From Myxococcales bacterium 68-20 (GTDB lineage: Bacteria > Myxococcota_A > Polyangia > Polyangiales > Polyangiaceae): DNA of 64,000 bases. Where the stretch lies: positions 49,334 to 113,333 of the forward strand of contig MKVQ01000026.1 in assembly GCA_001899635.1 (NCBI GenBank). Direction: 5' to 3'. The position numbers were made by a program, and so were the translations under genes. This document shows, piece after piece, positions 55,863-64,000 of the stretch. The number at the start of each line of letters is the position of its first letter. Positions within the stretch are counted from its first letter, which is position 1. Below the pieces are notes generated by a model that saw only the letters and a program-made list of their open reading frames with translations, had not been told where the DNA came from and did no database searches.

Positions 55863-57008
55863 ATGAAGCGTTTCTGCTCTTCCACGCTCGTCCTCTTCGC
55901 TCTTGTCGCCCTCGCGGCCGTGACCGCGCTCGCCGCGGCCTGCAGTGAGGACGTCGGCCCCGGCGCGAAGAGCTCTCCCACCACCAAGCCCGGGAGCGAC
56001 GCAGGAGAAGCGCCTGGCGACGTCTTCAACGCCGGCGAGGAGCTCTCGATCCCGGTCCCGAGCACCGGACGCGTCTACGCGAAGCTCGCGAGCCCGCCGG
56101 CGCTCGTCACGCCCGCCGATCCGAAGACGGACAAGGGATGGGACCTCGCGTTCGAGGGGCGCGACGTCTTCACGAACAGCGGCCCTTCCGGCTCCGGCGC
56201 ATCGCTCGCGTTCGGTCCGCTCGACCCGATCGTGTTCCTCGAGGACGTCGCTCCCGAGGTTCCGTTCCTCACCGGCGACAAGTCCGGCGGCGCGTTCATC
56301 CGCTGGTACTTCTACGAAGGCGCGCCGAACCACGCGCTCTACAGCCGCTTCCACGTCTTCGGCGTGAAGGACGGAGACAAGCTCTACAAGGTCCAGATCC
56401 TCAGCTACTACGGCAAGCGCGACGGCGCTGCCGTCGCCGCGCTCTACAAGATCCGCTACGCCGAGGTCGGTCAGCCCGCGAAGGAAGCGGTCGATCTCGA
56501 CGGCACTGCCGGTGGTACGACCGCGGGCGATCCGAATGCGCCAGGCGAGTGCATCGACCTCGGCACCGGTGCTCGCACGATGCTCACCCCCGAGGCCGCT
56601 CGAGCATCGAGCGCGTGGCATCTCTGCTTCCGCCGCCAGGACATCTCCGTGAACGGAGAAGAGGGCGGACCGCGCGGCGTCGGTGCGATCGACTTCGACG
56701 CCGACGCGACGGCGAACGAGACGTTCCCCGATGTCGTCGAGCGTACGCCCGAGAGCGAGCTCGCGAAATTCGACGCCATCGATGCGGCGAGCTTCGCAGG
56801 TCAGATCCTGCGCGGCGATCGTGTCGTCAGCGCGTTCAGCGGGCTGTGGACCGAGCGCGGTGCGAACCCCGCGGCTCCCCGCAACTTCGCCTGGCTCGTC
56901 GTCGGCGCCGACGGCAAGAAGCGCTACCTCGTCGGGTTCGCTCGCTTCGACGGAGCCACGGCGACCAGCCCCGGCACGATCGTGATGCGTGTGAAGGCCG
57001 TGAAGTAG
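55863..57008 (+). CDS. HmuY-like haem-binding lipoprotein with two tandem domains
   Basis: This 381-residue lipoprotein has lipobox TALAAAC (Cys27). Two HmuY-type units can be aligned. Unit 1 (~75-200) has KGWDLAFEGRDVFTNSGPSG (Trp93) and ends GDKLYKVQILSYYGKRDG. Unit 2 (~228-381) has SAWHLCFRRQDISVNGEEGG (Trp252) and ends ADGKKRYLVGFARFDGAT. HmuY proteins in Bacteroidota are single-domain haemophore lipoproteins; a doubled form is unusual. It starts 7 nt after the receptor stop. Haem-ligand residues cannot be fixed by eye; His at NHALYSRFHVF is one candidate region. Confidence 0.82.
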   Translation: MKRFCSSTLVLFALVALAAVTALAAACSEDVGPGAKSSPTTKPGSDAGEAPGDVFNAGEELSIPVPSTGRVYAKLASPPALVTPADPKTDKGWDLAFEGRDVFTNSGPSGSGASLAFGPLDPIVFLEDVAPEVPFLTGDKSGGAFIRWYFYEGAPNHALYSRFHVFGVKDGDKLYKVQILSYYGKRDGAAVAALYKIRYAEVGQPAKEAVDLDGTAGGTTAGDPNAPGECIDLGTGARTMLTPEAARASSAWHLCFRRQDISVNGEEGGPRGVGAIDFDADATANETFPDVVERTPESELAKFDAIDAASFAGQILRGDRVVSAFSGLWTERGANPAAPRNFAWLVVGADGKKRYLVGFARFDGATATSPGTIVMRVKAVK

Positions 57009-57033
57009 TCGCGACCAGCCAAGGAGATCTTCG

Positions 57034-57798
57034 ATGAATCGCTTCGTCCTTCTTCTCGCAGCCGCGCCGCTCGTCCTCGCCGCCGTCCCTGCGTGCTCGT
57101 CATCCTCGACTGCCGCGCCGGCCGGCACCGGCGTCGACGACGACGGCGGGACCGAGGACGAGGAAGACTCCGGGATCCCCGCGGGGGGCACGCAGTGCAC
57201 TGCTGCGCGAAAGACGCATCTCGTGCCGATCTCGAAGGTCTCGAGCGGCGAGGTGAAGGTGGTGTCCGCGGCCGACGGTGTGACGACGCTTTACGTCGAC
57301 GCCTCTGCCGGCGGCGCGATGGAAGCGGCCAAGAGCCCGCGCGTCTACATCAAGCTCACGGGCGAGCGTGTCGACGTGAACGACAACGAGGCGTTTACGT
57401 CGACCGATTGGGATCTCGCGCTCAAGCGGGTCGACATCTTCACCAACAGCGGCGACGCCGGGCCCGGTAAGGGCGGCGCGGCGAAGATCGCGAAGATCTT
57501 CGACGATGTCACCGCGGCGGACGCCGATGCGGCGAAGATCGTGCCCGAGAAGTTCTTCGACGAGGATTGCGTCGGCCGCAAGGACGAGGCGGAGTTCATC
57601 ATCACGACGTTCAAGGGCTGGTACGACTACGAGGTCGGCGGAGGGCCGACCGTGATGCCGGGCCTGACGTTCATCGTCCGGGGCGCCGACGGGACGTCCC
57701 GGTACAAGGTCGGGATCGTCAGCTACACCGCCAACAGCGACGGGAGCACCGACGGTAAGGCCACCGGTCGTTTCATCCTGAAGGTCGCGGCGCTGTGA
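57034..57798 (+). CDS. HmuY-like haem-binding lipoprotein, single domain
   Basis: This 254-residue lipoprotein has lipobox AVPAC (Cys21) and an acidic linker (DDDGGTEDEEDSG). The domain matches HmuY: PRVYIKLTGERVDVND, STDWDLALKRVDIFTNSGDA (Trp125) and the ending PGLTFIVRGADGTSRYKVGI. This is the same fold signature as in the previous gene, so the two are paralogues. It has few His residues, so Met or Tyr ligation is possible. Its stop overlaps the next gene (GTGA). Confidence 0.82.
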   Translation: MNRFVLLLAAAPLVLAAVPACSSSSTAAPAGTGVDDDGGTEDEEDSGIPAGGTQCTAARKTHLVPISKVSSGEVKVVSAADGVTTLYVDASAGGAMEAAKSPRVYIKLTGERVDVNDNEAFTSTDWDLALKRVDIFTNSGDAGPGKGGAAKIAKIFDDVTAADADAAKIVPEKFFDEDCVGRKDEAEFIITTFKGWYDYEVGGGPTVMPGLTFIVRGADGTSRYKVGIVSYTANSDGSTDGKATGRFILKVAAL

Positions 57799-59180
57799 AG
57801 CCTTTTGCCCCGAGGATTCTCCTGCTCGCGCTGCCGTTCGGCGCGGTGCTTCTTTCGGCGAGCTCGGCACGGGCGGCATGCACGGGCCGGCCGACCGACG
57901 CGAACGGCTACCAGGGCTACACGTACGGCGACGCCGAGACGAAGTCGTTCGCGATGGCGAAGGTGCGGGTCCACTGGGCCACGAGCGGGACGCACATGGC
58001 GACGCTCGCGAGCACTCGTGACGACGGCGTGCCCGACTCGGTCGCGGAAGCGGCGGAGATCGCGGAGCATGCGCTCGAGAAGTACGCGGAGATGGGGTAC
58101 CGCGCGGTCCCGTCCGACGCCGCCTGCTCGTCCAACGGTGGCGACGAGAAGCTCGACATCTATCTCGTCAAGTTCAACGGCGGTGACGGCGCGTGCATCG
58201 CCGAGTGCAACGGCGGCGCGTGCTCGTCGTTCGCGTTGATCGACTCGACCTTCAGGAACCACGGGTACGCGTCACCGTCCGAAGGGTTTCGCACCGTAGT
58301 CACCCACGAGCTCTTCCACGCGATCCAGAACGTCTACAAGACGAACGACGATCCGTTCTGGGCCGAGGGCACCGCGCAGTGGGCGATGAAGACGCTTCAT
58401 CCCGATCTCCGGGACTTCGAGCGAAACCTGCCGAAGTTCTTCGACGAGCCGACCCGCTCGCTCGACGCGCCGCCGACGGGCGTGACCGCGGGCTACCTCT
58501 ACGGCTCGGCGGTCTGGCCGCTCTTCCTCGCGACGAGCCACGGACCAGAGACGATCCGCGAGATTTTCGAGCTCGAGGCCGAGGGCCAGAAGGTGCTCGA
58601 GGCGACCGACGACGTGCTCACGAAGAAGGGCTCGTCGCTCGCCGAAGCGTTCCCGATGTTCGCGGCGTGGAACGTCGCCACCGCGAAGCTGGCCGGCACG
58701 GGCGGTTACCCCGATGGCGCGACCTACCCGGGGATCAAGACGACCGCGCTCGAGGATGGAGCGAGTAACATCACCTCCGGCCTCGCGTACTTCGCTTACA
58801 GGGGCACGCTCGACACGCCCCAGCAGATCGCGCTCGAGACCGATGACTCACGCAACGGCGGTGTCGTCGTCCCGCTCGAGGGGGGCAAGGCCCGCATCGA
58901 TCGCGCGAAGAAGCTCCCAGCCGACGCCGAAGGTGAAGTGCTCGTCGTGGTCGCGGGCACGACCACGAAGAAGACCGACGCGCCGTTCACGATCCGCTTC
59001 CGCGACCCGGCTGGAGACGGAGCGCCGGCGGAGAGCTCCAGCGGCGGCAGCCGTGGTGGGGGCGGGGACGGCTGCCAGGCGGCGCCCGGCCGTGCGCCAT
59101 CGGGGGGCGGACTCTTGCTTGCCTGCGTGGGGGCAGCGGGAGTGCTCGCGGCAGGCTCGTCCCGTCGCAAGCGCGCCTGA
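57795..59180 (+). CDS. Secreted HExxH metalloprotease with MYXO-CTERM-like tail
   Basis: This 461-residue protein starts at a GTG overlapping the HmuY stop (GTGA). It has a signal peptide (LLLALPFGAVLLSASSARA), a zinc motif HELFH (171-175) and a downstream Glu191 in FWAEGTAQW, the gluzincin-type third ligand. The start (CTGRPTDANGYQGYTYGDAE) and overall plan resemble MXAN_6640-type putative metalloproteases. The tail GCQAAPGR, then a hydrophobic helix and SSRRKR is a MYXO-CTERM sorting signal, so it is surface-anchored or processed for release. In this operon it may degrade haem proteins. Confidence 0.85.
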   Translation: MKPFAPRILLLALPFGAVLLSASSARAACTGRPTDANGYQGYTYGDAETKSFAMAKVRVHWATSGTHMATLASTRDDGVPDSVAEAAEIAEHALEKYAEMGYRAVPSDAACSSNGGDEKLDIYLVKFNGGDGACIAECNGGACSSFALIDSTFRNHGYASPSEGFRTVVTHELFHAIQNVYKTNDDPFWAEGTAQWAMKTLHPDLRDFERNLPKFFDEPTRSLDAPPTGVTAGYLYGSAVWPLFLATSHGPETIREIFELEAEGQKVLEATDDVLTKKGSSLAEAFPMFAAWNVATAKLAGTGGYPDGATYPGIKTTALEDGASNITSGLAYFAYRGTLDTPQQIALETDDSRNGGVVVPLEGGKARIDRAKKLPADAEGEVLVVVAGTTTKKTDAPFTIRFRDPAGDGAPAESSSGGSRGGGGDGCQAAPGRAPSGGGLLLACVGAAGVLAAGSSRRKRA

Positions 59181-59190
59181 GCGGCGAGAC

Positions 59191-60396
59191 ATGCGGAAGC
59201 GATTCACCGTGACGACGAGGCTCCGACTTCTTCTTCCGACCGCCTGCTTCGTGCTGTCGTGCTCCTCTGCCCCTTCGCCGAGCGAAGATACGAGGGCGAC
59301 GGCCTCGGCGATCGTGAAGGGCACGGAGTCGGACGAAGGACAGGACGCGACCGTCCTCGTCATGCACTACGACGCGCTGAGGGAAGGGGGCGGCGCCGCG
59401 AGTGGATGCACCGGCAGTCTCCTCGCGCCTCGCCTCGTCCTCACCGCTCGTCATTGCGTCGCGGTCACCGACCCCGGTGCAGCCTGCAACTCCGAGGGCA
59501 AGCCGATCGCCGGCGGTGCCGTCCACGCCGATCACGAGCCGAGCGCGATCTACGTCTTCGCCGGAAAGGACCGCCCCGACTTCATCTCCGGGACGGCGCG
59601 CCCCGCACGCGGCAAGGAGATCCTCACGACGGGCGCGAAGACGCTCTGTGACAACGACATCGCGCTCGTGTTGCTCGATCGGCCGCTCGAAGGCGGAAGG
59701 ATCACGCCGATCCGTCTGACCACGAAGCCGGTGAAGGGCGAGCTGGTCACCGTGGTCGGGTGGGGCATCACGGATGACGAGCCGAACCCGAAGTCGCGAC
59801 GCCAGCGTACGGACGTCGCCATCCTCGACGTCGGGCCCGCGAGCGACCTCGGTCCGAAGGAGTTCCGAATCGGGGAAGGGACGTGCCAGGGGGACAGCGG
59901 CGGGCCCGCGCTCGCAGCGTCCGGCGCCGTGCTCGGGGCGCTCTCGCGCGGAGGCAACGAGACCGGCGGCACCGGGGCGGACGGGTGTATCGGCGGGACG
60001 AACATCTTCACGTCGGCGGCCGCGCATGCCGATTTCATCCGCGCCGGCTACGAGAAGGCCGGACAGGAGCCCTGGCTCGAGGGCGAGCCCAACCCACTCC
60101 TCGGGAAGGTCGGCGCTGCATGTGAGGCGGACGCCAATTGCCGCTCGAACGTCTGCGACTCCGAGCGAAAGACGTGCGCAGAAGATTGCAGCAATGGCGC
60201 ATGCGCTGCCGGCTTCACGTGCGTCGAGCAACAAGCTCGAAAGGTCTGCGCCCCGAGCGAGCGGGACGAGAGCGACGGCTGCTCGGTCGGCACGCGTTCC
60301 GGCTCGCGCCCCGCGCCGTACGTCGTGAGCGCGCTCGCTCTGGCGGTCATCGTGGCGGCGGCCCGGCGGAAAAGTTCAGCTGGCTCGAACGGCTAG
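59191..60396 (+). CDS. Trypsin-like serine protease with Cys-rich region and MYXO-CTERM-like tail
   Basis: The protein has 401 residues, 10 nt after the metalloprotease stop. After a signal peptide (possible lipobox VLSC) comes IVKGTESDEGQDA, then the S1 triad: His88 (LTARHC), Asp156 (DNDIALV) and Ser236 (CQGDSGGPA). A short Cys-rich segment (CEADANCRSNVCDSERKTCA) precedes GCSVGTRS and a hydrophobic helix with ARRK, a MYXO-CTERM-like anchor. All catalytic residues are intact. It is the last gene of the tight cluster (next gene 212 nt on). Confidence 0.9.
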   Translation: MRKRFTVTTRLRLLLPTACFVLSCSSAPSPSEDTRATASAIVKGTESDEGQDATVLVMHYDALREGGGAASGCTGSLLAPRLVLTARHCVAVTDPGAACNSEGKPIAGGAVHADHEPSAIYVFAGKDRPDFISGTARPARGKEILTTGAKTLCDNDIALVLLDRPLEGGRITPIRLTTKPVKGELVTVVGWGITDDEPNPKSRRQRTDVAILDVGPASDLGPKEFRIGEGTCQGDSGGPALAASGAVLGALSRGGNETGGTGADGCIGGTNIFTSAAAHADFIRAGYEKAGQEPWLEGEPNPLLGKVGAACEADANCRSNVCDSERKTCAEDCSNGACAAGFTCVEQQARKVCAPSERDESDGCSVGTRSGSRPAPYVVSALALAVIVAAARRKSSAGSNG

Positions 60397-60608
60397 CAGA
60401 TCACCGCGGAACGGCCGATCCACTCCTGAGGCCTGACAGTCTCTACGGGGGGGATGTGGGCCTGCGCGAGACGCTGCGGATTCTCGCGGATCGCTCCGGA
60501 GAACGCGGCTGGCAGGCGCCGTGCAGTACCGGAGCTCGTCCCGACGAGAGCTGCTGAGCCGATGAGGGCGGCGTCCAGCGGAGAGTCGAGGCCCCGGAGG
60601 TCAGAACG

Positions 60609-61982
60609 ATGAACGGCATGCGTCTTCTCGGAGCTGTTTGCGCGACGGTCCTCGCTTCGTCGCTCGGCACCCTCGCTGCCTGTGGCGGCTCGCCGGACGC
60701 GAAGGAGCCGGCGACGGCTCAGGCGGTCAGCGCCGCCAGCGTCTCGATCGTCCTGTTCGACGAGAACGGTACGCGCGTCGGCGAAGGTTCGGGCGTCATG
60801 ATCGCGCCGCGCCTGGTCCTCACGTCGGGGCACCTGATCTCCGGCAAGCACAGGTGGGTCGTGACGTCGGCCGACGGCAAGCAGAAGGCGACCGGCTCGC
60901 GCGGCATGACGTACGACTGGATGCGGTACGACAGCAATAAGGCGCATCCGCGCAAGCACGACGTCGGCGTCATTCACCTCGACGAGAGCATCAAGCTCTC
61001 CGTGTACCCGAAGATCGTCGGCGAGAAGTCGCCCGACGGGACGAAGGCCACGCGCCTTCGCGGCACCGGCGCGGGCTTCGAGCCGCTCGATGCGACGCTC
61101 GCAAAGTACAGGACCTCACCGAACGCGTGGCTCGTGGACATCCCGGTGAGCGAGACCCTCGACACCGGCGGCGCGGTCTACGACGGGCGCGGTATCCTCG
61201 GGATCGTCTCCGGCCGCGGCACGACGACGGGCAAGCTCTACGTCGCTCGCGTCGATGGTCTCGTGAAGTGGCTCGCTCCGAAGGTTGCGTGTGCGGGCGG
61301 CGCGACCGGCGTTCGTACCTATGCGGGGCCGTCGGTCGACAAGTCGAAGGAGATCTGCGAGGACGGCGGCGTCGGCACCGGCACCTCGAGCTCGGGCGGC
61401 GAGAGCCCGAGCGGCGGCTCCGGAGGCGACGAAGGCGGAAGCTGCGACGGCAACGACGACGGCGTCTGCAGTGGCAACTGCGGCGGCTCGAGCGGCAACG
61501 ACGGCAGCGCGGGTCCGGGCGGCGACGGCACGACCGGCTCGTCGGGCGCCCCCGGCACTGATGGCAACGGAGGCAACGACGGCAGTGCGGGGCCGGGCGG
61601 CGAGGGCACCGCCGGCTCGTCGGGCGCGCCCGGTAGCAACGGCAGCAGCGGCAACGACGGGAGCAGCGCCAACAACGGCGGCGGTGCGGGCGGCGACGGG
61701 ACCGGTGGTTCGTCTGGTTCGTCCGGTTCATCCGGCGCGGCTGGCAGCAACGGCAGCAGCGGCAACAACGGGAGCAGCGGAAGCAACGGCGGCGGTGCGG
61801 GCGGCTCGCAGGGCGACGACGGTGAGGCCTGCCAGGGCCCGTCCGACAACCCGGACGTTTGCCCGCCCGAGCCCGACGGCTGCGTCGGGCCGGACTGTGG
61901 TGGCGGTCAGCCCGACGAGTCGATCGACTACGGCAACTGCGCGTGTGGCTCGTCGGGAGGCGGCGACATCTATCTCCGCTGA
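60609..61982 (+). CDS. Trypsin-fold lipoprotein with Ser-to-Thr change and Gly/Ser-rich repeats
   Basis: This 457-residue lipoprotein has lipobox TLAAC (Cys25). The trypsin fold keeps His75 (LVLTSGHLI) and Asp118 (KHDVGVIHL), but the GDSGG motif is LDTGG (184-188), so the nucleophile position is Thr186. Activity is therefore probably lost or strongly reduced. From ~245 to ~420 follow Gly/Ser/Asn-rich imperfect repeats (GSSGNDGSAGPGGDG, GSSGAPGSNGSS), which look like a surface spacer. A Cys-rich end (CQGPSDNPDVCPPEPDGC) closes the protein. The ribosome binding site is ggaggt. Confidence 0.85.
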   Translation: MNGMRLLGAVCATVLASSLGTLAACGGSPDAKEPATAQAVSAASVSIVLFDENGTRVGEGSGVMIAPRLVLTSGHLISGKHRWVVTSADGKQKATGSRGMTYDWMRYDSNKAHPRKHDVGVIHLDESIKLSVYPKIVGEKSPDGTKATRLRGTGAGFEPLDATLAKYRTSPNAWLVDIPVSETLDTGGAVYDGRGILGIVSGRGTTTGKLYVARVDGLVKWLAPKVACAGGATGVRTYAGPSVDKSKEICEDGGVGTGTSSSGGESPSGGSGGDEGGSCDGNDDGVCSGNCGGSSGNDGSAGPGGDGTTGSSGAPGTDGNGGNDGSAGPGGEGTAGSSGAPGSNGSSGNDGSSANNGGGAGGDGTGGSSGSSGSSGAAGSNGSSGNNGSSGSNGGGAGGSQGDDGEACQGPSDNPDVCPPEPDGCVGPDCGGGQPDESIDYGNCACGSSGGGDIYLR

Positions 61983-62122
61983 TCGAGTGCTGGGCTGATC
62001 AACCTGGTTCTTCCGCTACGCCGCTCGCGGGTCGACCTCGCGGGCGGCGTCGCTGCGTTCGCGGCGTGGGTCGAACGAGATGCTGGGATCGGTGAGGCAT
62101 CGGCAATGCACTGACCTTCGGC

Positions 62123-63304
62123 GTGGCTCGCCTGGTCGTGCTCGGGAGCGCGCTCGTCGTCGGTGCCGGCTGTGTGGTCGCGGACCACGACGCGGAGGAG
62201 GTCGACGCGAAGGTCGTCGATCAGGCGGTGATTGGCGGTCGTCCGGAGACGGACCATCCCGGCGCGGGGTACCTCGTCCGAGATGGTGTCGTCTCGTGCA
62301 GCGCGGCCCTCGTCGCGCCGGATCTCGTGCTTACCGCGGCCCACTGTGTCGAGCTGCCTCGGTCGATCGAGTTCGGCTGGGGTGAGGTGAGCGCAGGCAC
62401 GCGGGTGCCAGTCATCGCCCGTGCGATTCATCCGCGCTTTCGCATGCCGGAGAAGAACGGCGGCGTAGCGTTCCAGGGGTTCGACGTCGCGCTCCTTCGC
62501 CTCGAGCATCCGGTGGAGATCGTTCCTGTCGAGATCGGCGCGCCGGTCGCGATGGGCACCGTGCGCGCGATCGGCTACGGAGCAACGGCGTACGTCGCCC
62601 GCGACGACGGCAAGGGCGAGGCATTCGGCGTGGGCACCCAGCGGCGCTCGGCCGAGGGAGTGGTCGTCGGCCACAACCCGACGGAGCTCTTCGTGCGGTT
62701 CGTCTCGCGGTCGAGCGCTTGTTATGGCGACAGCGGCGGTCCGCTCTTCGCGTCCGACGGCAAGGTCGTCGGCGTGCTCTCGCGGTTCACCGAGCTGACG
62801 CGATGCCTCCCCCGAGATCGGTCGCTCATGGGGTACGTCCGTGTCGATACCATGGCGGACTTCTTCCGCGAGGCGAAGACCTGCCTGTCTGCGGTGGACA
62901 CGGCGCGCTGCCTCCGCGAGGACGATCGGAGGCTCTGCGACGTGCCGCGGTTCTCGGACCGCGGCTCCCCCGGCAGGATCGACGCAGACGAGGGCGATCT
63001 CCGCCGCGGCTCGACGACCATCGAGCTCGCGGACGATCAAGAGCGCGCGCTGAGGATCACGCCGCACGCGAACGTGACGCTCTCGCTCTTCTCGCGCGGT
63101 GATGCCGAGCTGGAGGTGTTCCGCGTGCCGCCCTCACGCACCACCACCGAGCGGCGATCGGAGGAGGTCGCGAGCTCGGAGCTCGAGAGCGGGGAGACGT
63201 ACGACGTCGTGATTCGCTCGTGCAACGGCGCGAAGCAGTCGGTGACGTTGAGCTGGAAGCCAGTGAGTGAGCCCTCCGAGGCCGTGGCGCGACATTTCGA
63301 TTGA
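62123..63304 (+). CDS. Trypsin-like serine protease lipoprotein
   Basis: The protein has 393 residues and starts at a GTG, with lipobox VGAGC (Cys17). The propeptide end and mature N-terminus are recognisable (AVIGGRPETDHPGAG). The triad is His74 (LTAAHC), Asp121 (FDVALLRL) and Ser204 (CYGDSGGPLF). The ~130 residues after the protease domain (DDRRLCDVPRFSDRG, then LELADD- and beta-rich segments) look like a PPC-type beta domain. It belongs to the run of secreted S1 proteins after the haem operon. Likely active, surface-bound. Confidence 0.9.
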   Translation: MARLVVLGSALVVGAGCVVADHDAEEVDAKVVDQAVIGGRPETDHPGAGYLVRDGVVSCSAALVAPDLVLTAAHCVELPRSIEFGWGEVSAGTRVPVIARAIHPRFRMPEKNGGVAFQGFDVALLRLEHPVEIVPVEIGAPVAMGTVRAIGYGATAYVARDDGKGEAFGVGTQRRSAEGVVVGHNPTELFVRFVSRSSACYGDSGGPLFASDGKVVGVLSRFTELTRCLPRDRSLMGYVRVDTMADFFREAKTCLSAVDTARCLREDDRRLCDVPRFSDRGSPGRIDADEGDLRRGSTTIELADDQERALRITPHANVTLSLFSRGDAELEVFRVPPSRTTTERRSEEVASSELESGETYDVVIRSCNGAKQSVTLSWKPVSEPSEAVARHFD

Positions 63305-63525
63305 ACCCGGCTCATCCTGGCGAAATAGTCCGCACTCGGGCATGCCAGGTGAGAAGGGCCGCGGCGGCATCCGTCGGAGCAGCGATGAGCCGTCTGGCTC
63401 GCGGATACGGACGCGCTTCGTACGCTTGGATCGCTCGTCTCGGCGACGAGTGATGGCGATGCGACTCGGCGCTTCCGCTCGCCCGTCCCCCCGCGCACCG
63501 CTCAACCCCGGATAGGCATCACGTC

Positions 63526-64000
63526 ATGCGTCGTTCGCGCCCTCTTGCAGTCGTCCTTCTCGTCGTCCTCGGCGCCTGCAGTAGCTCATCCACGGGCGAG
63601 CCCGAGCCGCTCGACGGCTCGGTCGAGGCCGACCCTCGACCGGGCGACGCGGGGCGCGGCCTCGAGGACGCGGACAGCCGTGAGCTCGATGCGGACGGCG
63701 GCAAAGGCGCCGGCGACGCGGGCGCCGGTGACGCCGAGGCTGGCGCCGGTGACGCCGAGGCTGGCGCCGGCGATGCCGAGGCGGGCGCCGGCGATGCCGA
63801 GGCGGGCGCCGGCGATGCCGAGGCGGGCGCCGGCGATGCCGAGGCGGGCGTCGGCGATCCCGGCGCCGTCTGTGGCAACGGCGTTCGCGAAGGGAACGAG
63901 GAGTGCGATGACGGGAACGCCGTCCACGAGGAGTGTCCCTATGGCGAGATGGACTGCGTCGTCTGCACGCCGAGCTGCACCTACGGGCCGGCGCGCGGGC
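63526..64000 (+). CDS. Lipoprotein with 7-residue repeats and Myxococcus Cys-rich repeat (3' end outside window)
   Basis: Only the first 158 residues are visible. The signal peptide and lipobox (VLGAC) are followed by an Asp/Glu-rich part and then six tandem copies of GAGDAEA-type heptads. After them comes CGNGVREGNEECDDGNAVHE, the opening of the Myxococcus-type Cys-rich repeat, with CPYGEMDCVVCTPSC following. The protein is probably displayed at the cell surface. The rest lies outside the window. Confidence 0.8.
   Translation, partial: MRRSRPLAVVLLVVLGACSSSSTGEPEPLDGSVEADPRPGDAGRGLEDADSRELDADGGKGAGDAGAGDAEAGAGDAEAGAGDAEAGAGDAEAGAGDAEAGAGDAEAGVGDPGAVCGNGVREGNEECDDGNAVHEECPYGEMDCVVCTPSCTYGPARG
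63721..63846. repeat. 21-bp tandem repeat, six copies
   Basis: Six 21-bp units start at 63721, 63742, 63763, 63784, 63805 and 63826. The first two share ggcgccggtgacgccgaggc; the next four are identical (ggcgccggcgatgccgaggc). The unit is in frame and encodes a heptad. Unit number is a candidate for length variation. Confidence 0.93.

Overview
The window is a high-GC chromosomal segment that looks like a myxobacterium (Myxococcota, probably Polyangiales). The reasons are four Hanks-type Ser/Thr kinases with long Pro/Ala-rich tails, many lipoproteins with Asp/Ala/Gly-rich linkers, two proteins with C-terminal MYXO-CTERM-like sorting signals (GC motif, hydrophobic stretch, basic tail), and a truncated lipoprotein with a Myxococcus-type Cys-rich repeat. 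This placement is inference from protein style; no rRNA or tRNA gene was seen.

Layout. (1) 1-4.5 kb: an Isc iron-sulfur assembly operon, 'iscS-iscU-iscA-hscB-hscA-fdx. (2) 4.5-12.6 kb: a small membrane protein, a TPR protein, a Ser/Thr kinase, a receiver-histidine kinase hybrid, a degenerate CpsD-like protein, a YbhB/YbcL lipoprotein and a CE2-type esterase. (3) 12.6-27.4 kb: cell-surface polysaccharide genes (O-antigen ligase/polymerase, Wzz, beta-barrel, Wzx-like flippase, a GT-C/acyltransferase fusion) mixed with two kinases, a histone-H1-like protein and an apparently foreign AadA-type aminoglycoside nucleotidyltransferase. (4) 27.4-33.7 kb: lipoproteins, a broken Uma2 gene, an HNH endonuclease and kynA. 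(5) 33.9-43.9 kb: more polysaccharide genes (ATP-grasp enzyme, a GT2/acetyltransferase fusion, a short Wza-like export lipoprotein, a serine-acetyltransferase-like enzyme, a WbaP/PglC-type initiating sugar transferase) plus two lipoprotein enzymes. (6) 44.2-47.1 kb: a CheX / CheY / receiver-GGDEF-EAL cluster, divergent from the initiating transferase. (7) 47.1-53.4 kb: a lipoprotein, glyA, an outer-membrane protein and a very large kinase. (8) 53.4-64 kb: a probable iron-regulated operon (Fur-like box, TonB-dependent receptor, two HmuY-like haem-binding lipoproteins, an HExxH metalloprotease, a trypsin-like protease), followed by further trypsin-like proteins and a repeat-bearing lipoprotein cut by the window end.

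How the genes fit together. Parts 3 and 5 supply most steps of a Wzx/Wzy-type surface polysaccharide pathway: priming transferase, glycosyl- and acyltransferases, flippase, polymerase/ligase, Wzz, and a short OPX protein that would need a separate beta-barrel. The priming transferase carries a GspE-N/MshEN-like domain and lies back-to-back with a c-di-GMP synthesis/degradation protein, so second-messenger control is a reasonable hypothesis. Part 8 is the most striking system: receptor, two haemophore-like lipoproteins and two secreted proteases packed with 25 nt or less between genes behind a Fur-like box. This resembles the HmuR/HmuY-plus-protease logic known from Porphyromonas, here in a presumed predatory bacterium.
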